Below the pieces are notes generated by a model. It saw nothing but the letters and a program-made list of their open reading frames with translations, made no database searches and was not told the DNA's origin. A stretch of 64,000 bases of DNA from assembly GCF_000426705.1 (NCBI RefSeq), contig NZ_AUFW01000019.1, positions 62,001 through 126,000 of the forward strand, read 5' to 3'. The number at the start of each line of letters is the position of its first letter. Within the stretch, counting starts at the first letter, position 1. The DNA comes from Spirochaeta cellobiosiphila DSM 17781 (GTDB lineage Bacteria; Spirochaetota; Spirochaetia; DSM-17781). This document shows positions 18,583 through 26,417 of the stretch, piece by piece. The position numbers and the translations under genes were made by a program.

Positions 18583-19581
18583 ATGAAATATACAACACTG
18601 ATCCTGGCGTTATGCCTCAGCCTTTCTAGCATCCTCTATGCTGAAGACAATACTAGTCAGCAATTAAGTCCCTTCCAGATTACAGTGGCCTATCCCCTGG
18701 CGACTCATGGTTCGGAATCTCTTCATTATACAAATATGTTATCCCTTAACTGGTTCTATGGGCTCAATGGGGGCGTCAAAGGTTTAGAATTAGGAACCCT
18801 ATTTAACTACAATGCCCAGGATGTGATGGGCTTACAATGGGCTGGTATTACAAACATTAATGGGGGTGACTCTAAAGGGGTGATCCTATCAGGGGTAACA
18901 AACATTGGTTATGGCCGTTATACAGGTCTCTTTCTATCGGGAATTCTCAATTATTCCCGGAAAGGTTTAACTGGAGTGGCGGCAGCCCCTGTTAACATTA
19001 ATACATCAGAAGTAGAAGGCCTTCAATTAGGAGTCTTTAACTACACAAAGAATCTTAAGGGAGTTCAGTTTGGATTGGTGAATTATGTAGAGAATGCAGA
19101 TAAAGGACTTCCTATTGGCTTAGTTAACATTGTCAAAGATGGATATATGGGAGTAGAAAATGTATCTGGTGAGGTTATTTATACCAGTCTGATTCTAAAG
19201 GTGGGGATGGAGCGATACTATACAAGCTACAAATTTGGTTTGACACAGAATGATCATCAGATACTTTATGTCACAGGCTTGGGCATTGGGCGTAATGTGA
19301 CATTGTCCGACACCCAAAAGTTGAGTATTGATCTATCTGTGAACCAAATCCATGAATCCAGTACCATTCATGAGTCTTTAAACCTATTACATAAACTGGA
19401 TCTTAATTACAAGAGGAAGATCATCAACAATCTGTCCTTCCTATTGGGACCTTCTTTGAACTTTTATGTATATGATGAAAAGCTTATTAGAGTTCCTTAT
19501 TCCTTTGGGACATGGGACTTAGGTGATAATAAGGCTAATATGTGGATAGGGATGAATACTGGGATAGGATATAGTTTTTAG
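18583..19581 (+). CDS. LA_2272-family surface-repeat outer-membrane protein
   Basis: 332 residues with signal peptide (cleavage near LYAED). The central part consists of repeats of the form (K)G(V/L)(Q)xGxxNxxxx, for example VEGLQLGVFNYTKNLKGVQFGLVNY, cut here into VEGLQLGVFNY and LKGVQFGLVNY, typical of the LA_2272 family first seen in Leptospira. It ends in an aromatic-rich strand with C-terminal GIGYSF, as in outer-membrane beta-barrels. Function unknown. Confidence 0.75.
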   Translation: MKYTTLILALCLSLSSILYAEDNTSQQLSPFQITVAYPLATHGSESLHYTNMLSLNWFYGLNGGVKGLELGTLFNYNAQDVMGLQWAGITNINGGDSKGVILSGVTNIGYGRYTGLFLSGILNYSRKGLTGVAAAPVNINTSEVEGLQLGVFNYTKNLKGVQFGLVNYVENADKGLPIGLVNIVKDGYMGVENVSGEVIYTSLILKVGMERYYTSYKFGLTQNDHQILYVTGLGIGRNVTLSDTQKLSIDLSVNQIHESSTIHESLNLLHKLDLNYKRKIINNLSFLLGPSLNFYVYDEKLIRVPYSFGTWDLGDNKANMWIGMNTGIGYSF

Positions 19582-19605
19582 TTGACTAAATTAATTAATG
19601 GATGC

Positions 19606-19631
19606 AAGTGAGTACTTTTCCGTACTCACTT
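19606..19631. terminator. Bidirectional hairpin between convergent genes
   Basis: Perfect 10-bp stem AAGTGAGTAC / GTACTCACTT with a 6-base loop, placed between two convergent genes. There is no strong T run, so termination is inferred from position. Confidence 0.6.
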
Positions 19632-19640
19632 ACATTCAAG

Positions 19641-20732
19641 CTATTCTGTAAGCTCTAAATTTAGTGTGTAAGCTGTTCCAGTTCCCCACTTAGACCCTTG
19701 TTTTATGGAAAAGGATACAAGATCATCTGGGGTAACATTGAGCTTAATTTCTTGATTGTATTCAATACTAACTGGATCAGAGTATTTACCATTTTTTATA
19801 AAGGTATAGTGAAACCATCCGGAATTTGCTTTAGTTAAGGTAAATTTAAATATTCCATCTTCAAGAAAACCCATTTTCCCAGATCTATCTGAACCACCCG
19901 TATATGACATAAAAGATCCTATTATTTCGGCTTTTTTACCTACTTTAAAATCATCAATATCAGTTAAAAAAGTGGTTATATTATCAAAATCAAATGTCCT
20001 AGTTACCACTTTAGTTGTTGAATTAAAAATATAGGCTCTAAAATACATTTCATTATGAAAAGAATCAATAATATTTCTTACTTTGCCACTATCATCAGAG
20101 AAAAAATTGTCATAACCTACAATGTAATAATAATTATCATCATCAAATTCATGTCCATCATTATTGTAAGCTACATATGCATTACTAGGAGTTGTTTTGA
20201 GGTATAGATCTTTGTAGCTACTATAATGTCCACTAGGAGATATATCTATAAAATCTTTAAGATAATCATCTGAAACTGTTAAATACCCATATTTCTCCTC
20301 TATTCTACTATCAATTACTTTAAAGCCATACCAAGTATATCCATTAAATTCCAAGTAAACATCTCGATGATCACCTAATAGAACAATGATTGAACCTGAT
20401 TTATTGCTAACAGTTTCTTTCTCAACTATATAGTTTTTACTTCCGTCACTATTAAGACTATAAACGCTTAAGGAAACAGAACCAGTTAGCATATAATTCT
20501 TATAGGTTTTACTATCATAGATAGAAACTTGAATAAAATCACTAACCGCTTTTAAGTGATAATCGGTATTATAGTCATCTGGAGATTTAACATATTCTAC
20601 ATCATAGCCTATTGAAGCTATTTCATGAGGTTCTTCTTTATCAGTAAAATAAAAACGCTCAGGTTCTTCCGTTGCATCTGTACAACTCATCAGTAGAGCA
20701 ACAATAATAAGAGAAGACAATATCTTTTTCAT
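19641..20732 (-). CDS. Hypothetical lipoprotein
   Basis: 363 residues. Lipoprotein signal MKKILSSLIIVALLMSC with the lipid-attached Cys at residue 17. The remainder is rich in Asp, Tyr and Ser and reads as beta-strand segments (for example YLEFNGYTWYGFKVID and WFHYTFIKNGKYSDP), possibly Ig-like. No family recognised. Last chromosomal gene before the prophage. Confidence 0.7.
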   Translation of the reverse strand: MKKILSSLIIVALLMSCTDATEEPERFYFTDKEEPHEIASIGYDVEYVKSPDDYNTDYHLKAVSDFIQVSIYDSKTYKNYMLTGSVSLSVYSLNSDGSKNYIVEKETVSNKSGSIIVLLGDHRDVYLEFNGYTWYGFKVIDSRIEEKYGYLTVSDDYLKDFIDISPSGHYSSYKDLYLKTTPSNAYVAYNNDGHEFDDDNYYYIVGYDNFFSDDSGKVRNIIDSFHNEMYFRAYIFNSTTKVVTRTFDFDNITTFLTDIDDFKVGKKAEIIGSFMSYTGGSDRSGKMGFLEDGIFKFTLTKANSGWFHYTFIKNGKYSDPVSIEYNQEIKLNVTPDDLVSFSIKQGSKWGTGTAYTLNLELTE

Positions 20733-20832
20733 TATTTTTCCTTTTTTTCTTATATTTAAATTAAATAAAAACTATGTCTATGATACTAATTAAAACTAAA
20801 AATAAAATCAAATTGGTTCATTTTTAGTGAAA

Positions 20833-20931
20833 TTCACTAAACATAAAAAAACCCTTAAACCGTTGTCAAGCAAAGGTTTAAGGGTCATTACGCCCTGCAC
20901 GATTCGAACGTGCGACCTACGGCTTAGAAGG
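20833..20931. repeat. attL: 99-bp prophage direct repeat with tRNA-Arg 3' fragment
   Basis: Identical over 99 bp to 62497-62595. It contains the last 43 bases of tRNA-Arg (20889-20931, minus strand) and its terminator hairpin, then diverges at 20932. This is the displaced bacterial 3' end, as expected for integration into a tRNA gene. Confidence 0.93.
20852..20884 (-). terminator. Copy of the tRNA-Arg terminator in attL
   Basis: CCCTTAAACC / GGTTTAAGGG stem (10 bp) followed on the minus strand by a T run. Duplicated by integration together with the tRNA 3' end. Confidence 0.75.
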
Positions 20932-21037
20932 AGGTCCTATAGGTACATTATTTACCCACAAAAAACCACATAAATGCTTGTATTTAAAGAGTTTATAAAA
21001 TACACTTATTTTTACTAATACTACTGAATTTAAAAAT

Positions 21038-21059
21038 AAAATGACAATAGAATGACAAT
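21038..21059. repeat. Candidate integrase arm-type site (left)
   Basis: 22-bp sequence made of two ATGACAAT units 10 bp apart. The same 22 bp occur at 62457-62478, in the same orientation, just inside the other end of the prophage. The position next to the integrase gene and both att cores fits arm-type binding sites. Confidence 0.6.
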
Positions 21060-21073
21060 TTGGGGGATAAAAA

Positions 21074-22222
21074 TTGCCTAGACAACAACAACCTTATGCG
21101 TTACGAAAACGTGGTGATTATTGGCATTATAAACTTAAGGATAGCCACTTTAAAACCACAGGAAAAAAGAATAAAGCGCAAGCCATGACTTACGCTTTAA
21201 ATAAGTTTAATGAATCACAAAAAATCGCTAATCACAAGCAAACCATCAAGAATTGGATTAACCTATTCTATATACCTGAAACCTGTCCTCATGTACAAAG
21301 ATTAAGAGCTGAAGGGAAACGTATATCAGAACGCCATTGCAATACAGAACGTAGTAGAATAGAGCGTTTAATACTAACAGATAAGAAAATATGTAATATG
21401 GTTATGAGTGAAACTAGGCGTGGTGATATCCTAGATTTTAGAGAAAGACTTATCAAAAAACACGGAAGAACTAGCAAGGTTAATAAAGCAATAGGGACTC
21501 TTAAAACGGCTTTTAAAGAAGCTTACTTCCGAGAAATAATAGATAGAGATCCAACCCAAGGAATTGGTAATATTAAGTATGAAGTACAGCAGGTCGGTAT
21601 CTTTACAAGATCAGAGTTAAAGAAACTCTTTCACACAGAATATCCAGGCATTTGGGTTGATAAAATGACTTATTTAATCTTCTATATGGCGGCCTCAGCA
21701 GGACTAAGACGAGGTGAGATCTTCGCTCTAAAATGGTCAGACTTAAACGGCAATGTATTAACAATAAATAGAGCCTGGGCAGATGCTAAAGGAACTATAC
21801 TAGATCTGCCAAAATGGGGAAAGAAACGTGAGACAATCATCACCCATGACCTCGCTAATAAGCTTGCAGAATACAGAGAAACCCAATTCGCTAGGCAAGA
21901 TGATGACTTTATATTCTCCTATTCTGATGGACAAAGAGTATCCTTTACTCTTTGGAAAAGACGCTTTGCTACTGCATTAAAAAGAGCAGCAGAAATGGAA
22001 GATGATGATAGTCCCGATTTCAAAAATATTGAAAATAGAAACCTAAAACCTCATAGCTTTAGGCATACACTGAACACCCTACTCCTTGCTGAAGGGATGT
22101 CAGATATTCTCATTCAAGCTTCCTTTGGCTGGAGTAATCCAGTTACTCAGCAAGGTTATACCCATTTGGGTGTAGAGCATATTAGGGAGCAGAAGAATAT
22201 TGTTGAGGGGATATTTGGGTAA
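21074..22222 (+). CDS. int: Prophage tyrosine integrase
   Basis: 382-residue phage integrase catalysing recombination at the tRNA-Arg site. N-terminal arm-binding region (about 1-60), SAM-like core-binding domain (60-165) and catalytic domain: Arg in AGLRRGEIF (about R212), HSFRHTLN (H327, R330), Trp353 at the second His position (a known variant) and nucleophile Tyr362 in GYTHLG. Start is a TTG at 21074 after GGGGGAT. It reads inward from attL, the normal arrangement. Confidence 0.93.
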   Translation: MPRQQQPYALRKRGDYWHYKLKDSHFKTTGKKNKAQAMTYALNKFNESQKIANHKQTIKNWINLFYIPETCPHVQRLRAEGKRISERHCNTERSRIERLILTDKKICNMVMSETRRGDILDFRERLIKKHGRTSKVNKAIGTLKTAFKEAYFREIIDRDPTQGIGNIKYEVQQVGIFTRSELKKLFHTEYPGIWVDKMTYLIFYMAASAGLRRGEIFALKWSDLNGNVLTINRAWADAKGTILDLPKWGKKRETIITHDLANKLAEYRETQFARQDDDFIFSYSDGQRVSFTLWKRRFATALKRAAEMEDDDSPDFKNIENRNLKPHSFRHTLNTLLLAEGMSDILIQASFGWSNPVTQQGYTHLGVEHIREQKNIVEGIFG

Positions 22223-22223
22223 A

Positions 22224-22949
22224 TTAAATTATCCCACTGTCGCATTGATATTTACATAAAAAACCATAAGTTTGGACTAGAGAATTCATATTATATACTA
22301 TCGTTACAACGCAATTATCGTCTTTTAATTCATCTTTCAATTTACTGAAGCTATATTCAAGTAGACGAATATTAAAAAGATAATTAAGAATTTTTTTTGT
22401 TTCATCAATTTCTTCCATTGGAAGTTGATAGCTCACTGGGAAAGGTAATCTAAAACACTCATATCTGAAGAATTTGTTCAATGTGATGAAAATAAGCTCA
22501 AGAATATATTTATTATTTGCTTCATCCATATGATTTTTGAATGAACTATATTGGGTACTCAACGATTCAACTTTGGAAATGCACAATTGATCGTAAAATG
22601 TTTTTAAAGGTACTTCATAATAGTGGGATTCAAGCATGTTATCTATTTTATAAAATTTACCAATATCCTTATTTAAAGAAGATTTATTCTCGTCTTTGGA
22701 AGTTATATTTTCCGCATATTCAGTATTGACTACTTGAGAGCTTGTGGGATTTATATCTATCCCATGTTCAGTATTTTCTACTTGAGAGCTTGTGGGAGTT
22801 ATATCTATCCCATGTTCAGTATTTTCTACTTGAGAGCTTGTGGGAGTTATATATTTACCATATTCATTATTGACTACTTGAAAGTTTGTGGGAGTTATCA
22901 TTTCTCCACATCTAATAAATTCCATATCAGTAATATAATCTTGACTCAT
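22224..22949 (-). CDS. Hypothetical protein with four 16-residue tandem repeats
   Basis: 241 residues, unrecognised. Residues 18-81 consist of four near-identical 16-residue units (consensus ITPTSSQVENTEHGID), probably an extended, variable N-terminal spacer. The C-terminal 150 residues look globular and helical (FYDQLCISKVESLSTQYSSF). Convergent with the integrase, separated by one base; divergent from the DUF2971 gene. Confidence 0.6.
   Translation of the reverse strand: MSQDYITDMEFIRCGEMITPTNFQVVNNEYGKYITPTSSQVENTEHGIDITPTSSQVENTEHGIDINPTSSQVVNTEYAENITSKDENKSSLNKDIGKFYKIDNMLESHYYEVPLKTFYDQLCISKVESLSTQYSSFKNHMDEANNKYILELIFITLNKFFRYECFRLPFPVSYQLPMEEIDETKKILNYLFNIRLLEYSFSKLKDELKDDNCVVTIVYNMNSLVQTYGFLCKYQCDSGII
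22707..22898. repeat. 48-bp tandem repeat (about four copies)
   Basis: Period 48 bp, in frame with the gene at 22224-22949. The two middle copies differ by one base; the outer copies are more diverged. Copy number could change by slippage without breaking the frame. Confidence 0.85.
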
Positions 22950-23101
22950 TTAACTGCTCCTTATCATTATTTGATTTTTACACTATATTTGGTGTCTATA
23001 ATGTAGATTATAAACAAAAAACACTATCGTCAAATTTATTTTACTTATATTTCAAATTAAAAAGCGATATTATACTTTATTATATGTAAAGGAGTTCAAA
23101 G

Positions 23102-24484
23102 TTGGATAATGAGTATTTTTATAGGTTCCGCCCAATAGAGTTTAGATATGAGGATAAGGACGGTAAACCAATAAAGAAATGTGTATCTGAAGAGCTTAGG
23201 AATCAGGAAATTGCCCTTTGTACAGTATCTGAAAACAACGATCCTATGGATGGATTAATGTCAATCTATTGGGAAGGCGATGCTGTTTTATGGAAGAACT
23301 TAATAAAACATTATGCTCTTTGCCTATTTGACAACTTAATTAAATTACCATTATATGGAAACGATGTCTCTTTTTCGATTACAGATGTTAAGATCAGTTT
23401 AACTCCTGAAGACTTTAGAAATGTAGAAATTAAAAATTTGTTTGAAACCTATTTAGCTAACGTACTTACAAACAAAAATATAAATTTTCTAAAAGACATT
23501 CTAATAAAGCTTCATAAAGTTAATCAATCAACAATGAAAGGCTTACTGGGAATATTTCAAGAAGATTTCTCTTATGAATTTTCGAAAGTTATATATCAAA
23601 GTGAATTTAGTAAATTTTATAGATTCCCAAAATTTAAAACAAAGGATAAATCAAGTATATTTTATTTTCTGGAAAATGAAGATGAACTAAATCTCGAAAG
23701 TATATCAAATGTCATTGGTAACATTGAAATGAGTAGTATTTTAATTCAAAGAAAAGAGAACAAAGAAGTAATACCAATTTCCAAAGAAAATTACATCAAT
23801 ATAACATTGTTATTCCATAATTATTACATTAAAGCTTGTAATAGATTTGTTTTTCCGATTCATTATCTAGCGTCTTTCTCTAAACATTATTCAAACATAA
23901 CAATGTGGGGACATTATGCCTCTGGCCATAGAGGTATTTGTTTAGTGTTTAAAAAAGATAAACATCTAAAGCTCACGACAAGACAAAAACTTCCCTTTAA
24001 AGAAGTCATATATGAAGATAAAGCAATTGAAATGAATTTTTTCACAAGTTTGGCAGCTCTTTCACTATATAAAATTGACAAATATTGGCTAGAAGACGGA
24101 AATTCCTTTAGTAAGTATGAAGGTATCTCTGTATATGATTCTGATAGTTTTCGTGATGATTACTGGTCACGTTTCAACAGAAAAACACAAACAAAAACTG
24201 AATCATGGAGTAGCGAGCAGGAAGTCCGAGTAGTATTTTCAAATCATTGGGGTCCTGAAATAGAATATGCAGCTAGAATAAAACAATATGATTTTGATTG
24301 TCTAGATGGAATTATATTTGGCATAAAAACACCAGATAAAGTTAAAATTGATATTATATCTGTGGTAGAAAATATATTAAAAGAAAGAAGAGATACTCGA
24401 AACTTCAATTTTTACCAAGCAGAAATAGATTTAGAAAAGTATAAGATGAAATATTTTAAGTTGAATATAAGCCTCAATGATTGA
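23102..24484 (+). CDS. DUF2971-family protein
   Basis: 460 residues starting with TTG at 23102 after AAAGGAG. YRFRP near the N-terminus and MWGHYASGHRGICLVF (about residue 275) match the DUF2971 family; SEQEVRVVF near the C-terminus is also typical. DUF2971 genes are common in accessory DNA and prophages and have no settled function; a defence role is possible. Unusually long for the family because of an insert between residues 70 and 260. Confidence 0.65.
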   Translation: MDNEYFYRFRPIEFRYEDKDGKPIKKCVSEELRNQEIALCTVSENNDPMDGLMSIYWEGDAVLWKNLIKHYALCLFDNLIKLPLYGNDVSFSITDVKISLTPEDFRNVEIKNLFETYLANVLTNKNINFLKDILIKLHKVNQSTMKGLLGIFQEDFSYEFSKVIYQSEFSKFYRFPKFKTKDKSSIFYFLENEDELNLESISNVIGNIEMSSILIQRKENKEVIPISKENYINITLLFHNYYIKACNRFVFPIHYLASFSKHYSNITMWGHYASGHRGICLVFKKDKHLKLTTRQKLPFKEVIYEDKAIEMNFFTSLAALSLYKIDKYWLEDGNSFSKYEGISVYDSDSFRDDYWSRFNRKTQTKTESWSSEQEVRVVFSNHWGPEIEYAARIKQYDFDCLDGIIFGIKTPDKVKIDIISVVENILKERRDTRNFNFYQAEIDLEKYKMKYFKLNISLND

Positions 24485-24520
24485 AAATCACTTGTACTAT
24501 TCCAAGCAAACTCATAAAAA

Positions 24521-24537
24521 TTAACCAAGAAGGTTAA
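24521..24537. promoter_or_regulatory. Operator O3: TTAACC-N5-GGTTAA
   Basis: TTAACCAAGAAGGTTAA, a 6-bp inverted repeat with 5-bp spacer, 51 bp (three times 17) upstream of the tandem operators before the repressor gene. Confidence 0.65.
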
Positions 24538-24544
24538 TTTACAA

Positions 24545-24573
24545 TTGACATATTTTACATACAGCACTATATT
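24545..24573 (+). promoter_or_regulatory. Promoter of the XRE-ImmA pair
   Basis: TTGACA at 24545-24550, 17-base spacer, TATATT at 24568-24573. The -10 box overlaps the first tandem operator, so binding of the repressor would block it. Confidence 0.75.
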
Positions 24574-24605
24574 AACCTCACAGGTTAATTAACCTCACAG
24601 GTTAA
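24572..24605. promoter_or_regulatory. Tandem operators O1 and O2
   Basis: Two abutting copies of TTAACCTCACAGGTTAA (24572-24588 and 24589-24605). Each has perfect 7-bp arms around CAC. They cover the -10 box and start region of the promoter, implying autorepression. Confidence 0.8.
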
Positions 24606-24627
24606 TTTTCATAATAGGAGTATGGAA

Positions 24628-24981
24628 ATGGCAACCAAACTAGGACAGGCTTTTAGAGATCTGAGACTAACTAAAGGCGTTACTATGGGTAAAATGGCAG
24701 AAGCATTAAATGTAACCCCACCATTTCTTTCAGCCATTGAACACGGTAAAAAGAAGCCGAGTGATGAGCTAATTGAAAAAGTTATTCAGTATTTTGAACT
24801 AAATGAAGAAAAAGCACATTCAATCAAAGATTTAGTAGCTAAGGAAATAGGAGAAAAGAAAATCTCCTTAGATGGATTATTGGAAACAGACAAGGACGAC
24901 ATACTTGCCTTTGCTAGAAAATATACAGGGTTGGGAGAAGATGCAAAAAATATGATCAGGAAAATGCTTGATGAAAACTGA
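24628..24981 (+). CDS. XRE-family repressor
   Basis: 117-residue repressor with an N-terminal Cro/CI helix-turn-helix (LGQAFRDLRLTKGVTMGKMA, then TPPFLSAIEHGKKKPSDELI) and a helical C-terminus. I take the second ATG (24628) because GGAG at 24617-24620 is 7 nt before it and only 1 nt before the first. Its operators probably are the TTAACC-N5-GGTTAA sites upstream. The stop overlaps the ImmA-type gene, so the two are coupled, as in ImmR/ImmA of ICEBs1. Confidence 0.88.
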   Translation: MATKLGQAFRDLRLTKGVTMGKMAEALNVTPPFLSAIEHGKKKPSDELIEKVIQYFELNEEKAHSIKDLVAKEIGEKKISLDGLLETDKDDILAFARKYTGLGEDAKNMIRKMLDEN

Positions 24982-25591
24982 ACGAGCCCCAGAAGGTTTT
25001 AGAGTTAAACCAAGGTCTGTAGATCAAATCAGGAAAATAGCCTTAAATCTAAAAGACATGTTGATACGCAATAGGGATTATGTCCCTATTGTCCCCCTAC
25101 TAGAAGCACTAGCCTATAATGAAGTAATTGATTACGAAATTATTGAAGATTGTGATATTGAAAGTGATACATGGGGTTATACGTTACTGGGAAGGAATTC
25201 TGAAGGAGGGATTATACCTTTCATTAGAATTCCCAATAAGGTTTATGCGGGAGCTTTAAAAGGCGATGGCTTCCATCGATTTACTATTGCTCATGAGATT
25301 GGTCACGCAATCCTTCATAAAACAGATTTATTAATCAATTTTATTCGTGCTGAAAGATCAACCTCACACAGGAAGGAAAAAAAATGGTACGAAGATAGCG
25401 AATGGCAAGCGAATACCTTCGCATCAGAGCTATTGGCTGATATAAGGAGTATAACAACAGCTGATAATGAAATAACAATTTCTAACAAGTTTGGTATATC
25501 TAGATCGGCAGCTAGAACAAGAATAGGTAAATTAATAAGAGATAAAAAAAGACTCAATCAGCGGGCACTGAAGAGTCTTTATAATAAATAA
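24971..25591 (+). CDS. ImmA/IrrE-family metallopeptidase
   Basis: 206 residues with the zinc motif HEIGHAILH (HExxH, about residue 105) and downstream WQANTFASELL carrying the third ligand region typical of ImmA/IrrE. The family cleaves or inactivates the cognate XRE repressor in response to damage or signals. Start ATG at 24971 inside the end of the repressor gene. Function as antirepressor protease is inferred from the pairing. Confidence 0.9.
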   Translation: MKTERAPEGFRVKPRSVDQIRKIALNLKDMLIRNRDYVPIVPLLEALAYNEVIDYEIIEDCDIESDTWGYTLLGRNSEGGIIPFIRIPNKVYAGALKGDGFHRFTIAHEIGHAILHKTDLLINFIRAERSTSHRKEKKWYEDSEWQANTFASELLADIRSITTADNEITISNKFGISRSAARTRIGKLIRDKKRLNQRALKSLYNK

Positions 25592-25741
25592 AAGGTTAAA
25601 TCTGTGGGATACCAAAGGTACTAACCAACATAAAGATTTAAACTAAATTTACATCTGACAGTGCAAATTTTAGTTCAATTACAAAAAAGAGTCAATCTTT
25701 TTAAATATCTTTATGTCTCCCACTAAGTTAGGAGCAATTAC

Positions 25742-25864
25742 TTGAAAAATACGAAAGTAATATATGTAAAGTGGATTACTCGTAGAGGTAAAAGAATTTA
25801 TGCCTCACAATACGGGAAAAAAGCATTTCGCTTAGAAATTCCAAGACATAAGTTTAAAGGGTAA
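25742..25864 (+). CDS. Small basic protein (40 aa)
   Basis: TTG start 7 nt after GGAG. Product is Lys/Arg-rich (VKWITRRGKRIYASQYGKKA) with no recognised family. A clean terminator follows 18 bases after the stop, which supports a real gene. Confidence 0.5.
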   Translation: MKNTKVIYVKWITRRGKRIYASQYGKKAFRLEIPRHKFKG

Positions 25865-25881
25865 TGACCGTACCATCCTAT

Positions 25882-25905
25882 AGAGGTTTGCCCAACCTCT
25901 TTTTT
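25882..25905 (+). terminator. Rho-independent terminator
   Basis: AGAGGTT / AACCTCT perfect 7-bp stem, 5-base loop, then TTTTT. Ends the repressor-side transcription unit. Confidence 0.8.
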
Positions 25906-25951
25906 CATCTATTCGTGGAATAGTAGTATCAAATACATAGGAAGTATTTTA

Positions 25952-26149
25952 ATGGCAACAAAATACACACAAAGAGAAATATGGGCAATCAGAGAAATAG
26001 CTCAAAAACATGGTAGCATATGCTATGTTAATGATTATAATTTGGAAAAAGAATATTTTGATCTGACTAATATTGATAGAAAAAGTGGTGCCATTTATAT
26101 GGCGTACTGGAGAATGCAGCAAGGTAAATATGATCATTATTTAAGGTAG
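25952..26149 (+). CDS. Small hypothetical protein (65 aa)
   Basis: ATG preceded by AGGAAG at 8 nt. Sequence MATKYTQREIWAIREIAQKH suggests a short helical domain; no family recognised. The opposite strand is also open here but lacks a ribosome site. Confidence 0.5.
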   Translation: MATKYTQREIWAIREIAQKHGSICYVNDYNLEKEYFDLTNIDRKSGAIYMAYWRMQQGKYDHYLR

Positions 26150-26166
26150 ATTTTCATAGTTATACG

Positions 26167-26189
26167 AGAGGGTACTCATTACCCTCTCA
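26167..26189 (+). terminator. Hairpin after the 65-aa gene
   Basis: GAGAGGGTA / TACCCTCTC, 9-bp stem and 5-base loop, 17 bases after the stop codon. The T run is weak. Confidence 0.5.
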
Positions 26190-26208
26190 TTGTATAAAAA
26201 GGAGATAC

Positions 26209-26268
26209 ATGGATATTAAGAAATATCATATTGAATGGAAGGAGTATTCTTGTAATGATTTTTTTTGA
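26209..26268 (+). CDS. Very short ORF ending in a T8 tract
   Basis: 19 codons from an ATG with AAAGGAGAT upstream. The ORF ends in TTT TTT TGA; a one-base slip in the T tract would extend it by about 16 codons to a second T8 tract. May be a leader, a broken gene or chance. Confidence 0.3.
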   Translation: MDIKKYHIEWKEYSCNDFF

Positions 26269-26417
26269 GATTTATACAGAAAAAAATATAGATTCAATGT
26301 ATTTTTTTTGAATCCAAGACTGTCTTGAAATAAAAGGAATTACTGTCCGTTTTTACAGGAATATGCAATTAAATAAACTTAACCTAAATATCCTCAATAG
26401 AAAGTATTTTTTTATTA

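Noticed and set aside
20889-20931. Second tRNA-Arg gene at attL
   Set aside because: Only the last 43 bases are present; acceptor 5' strand, D arm and most of the anticodon stem are missing, so it is an att fragment.
22707-22898. Regularly spaced repeats considered as a CRISPR array
   Set aside because: The units are contiguous without unique spacers and are in frame with a protein, so this is a coding tandem repeat.
22734-23006. Rightward open frame with repeated segments
   Set aside because: It is the antisense reading of the 48-bp repeat gene; no ribosome site and unlikely composition.
25949-26137. Leftward open frame opposite the 65-aa gene
   Set aside because: No ribosome site; the rightward frame has a good one.
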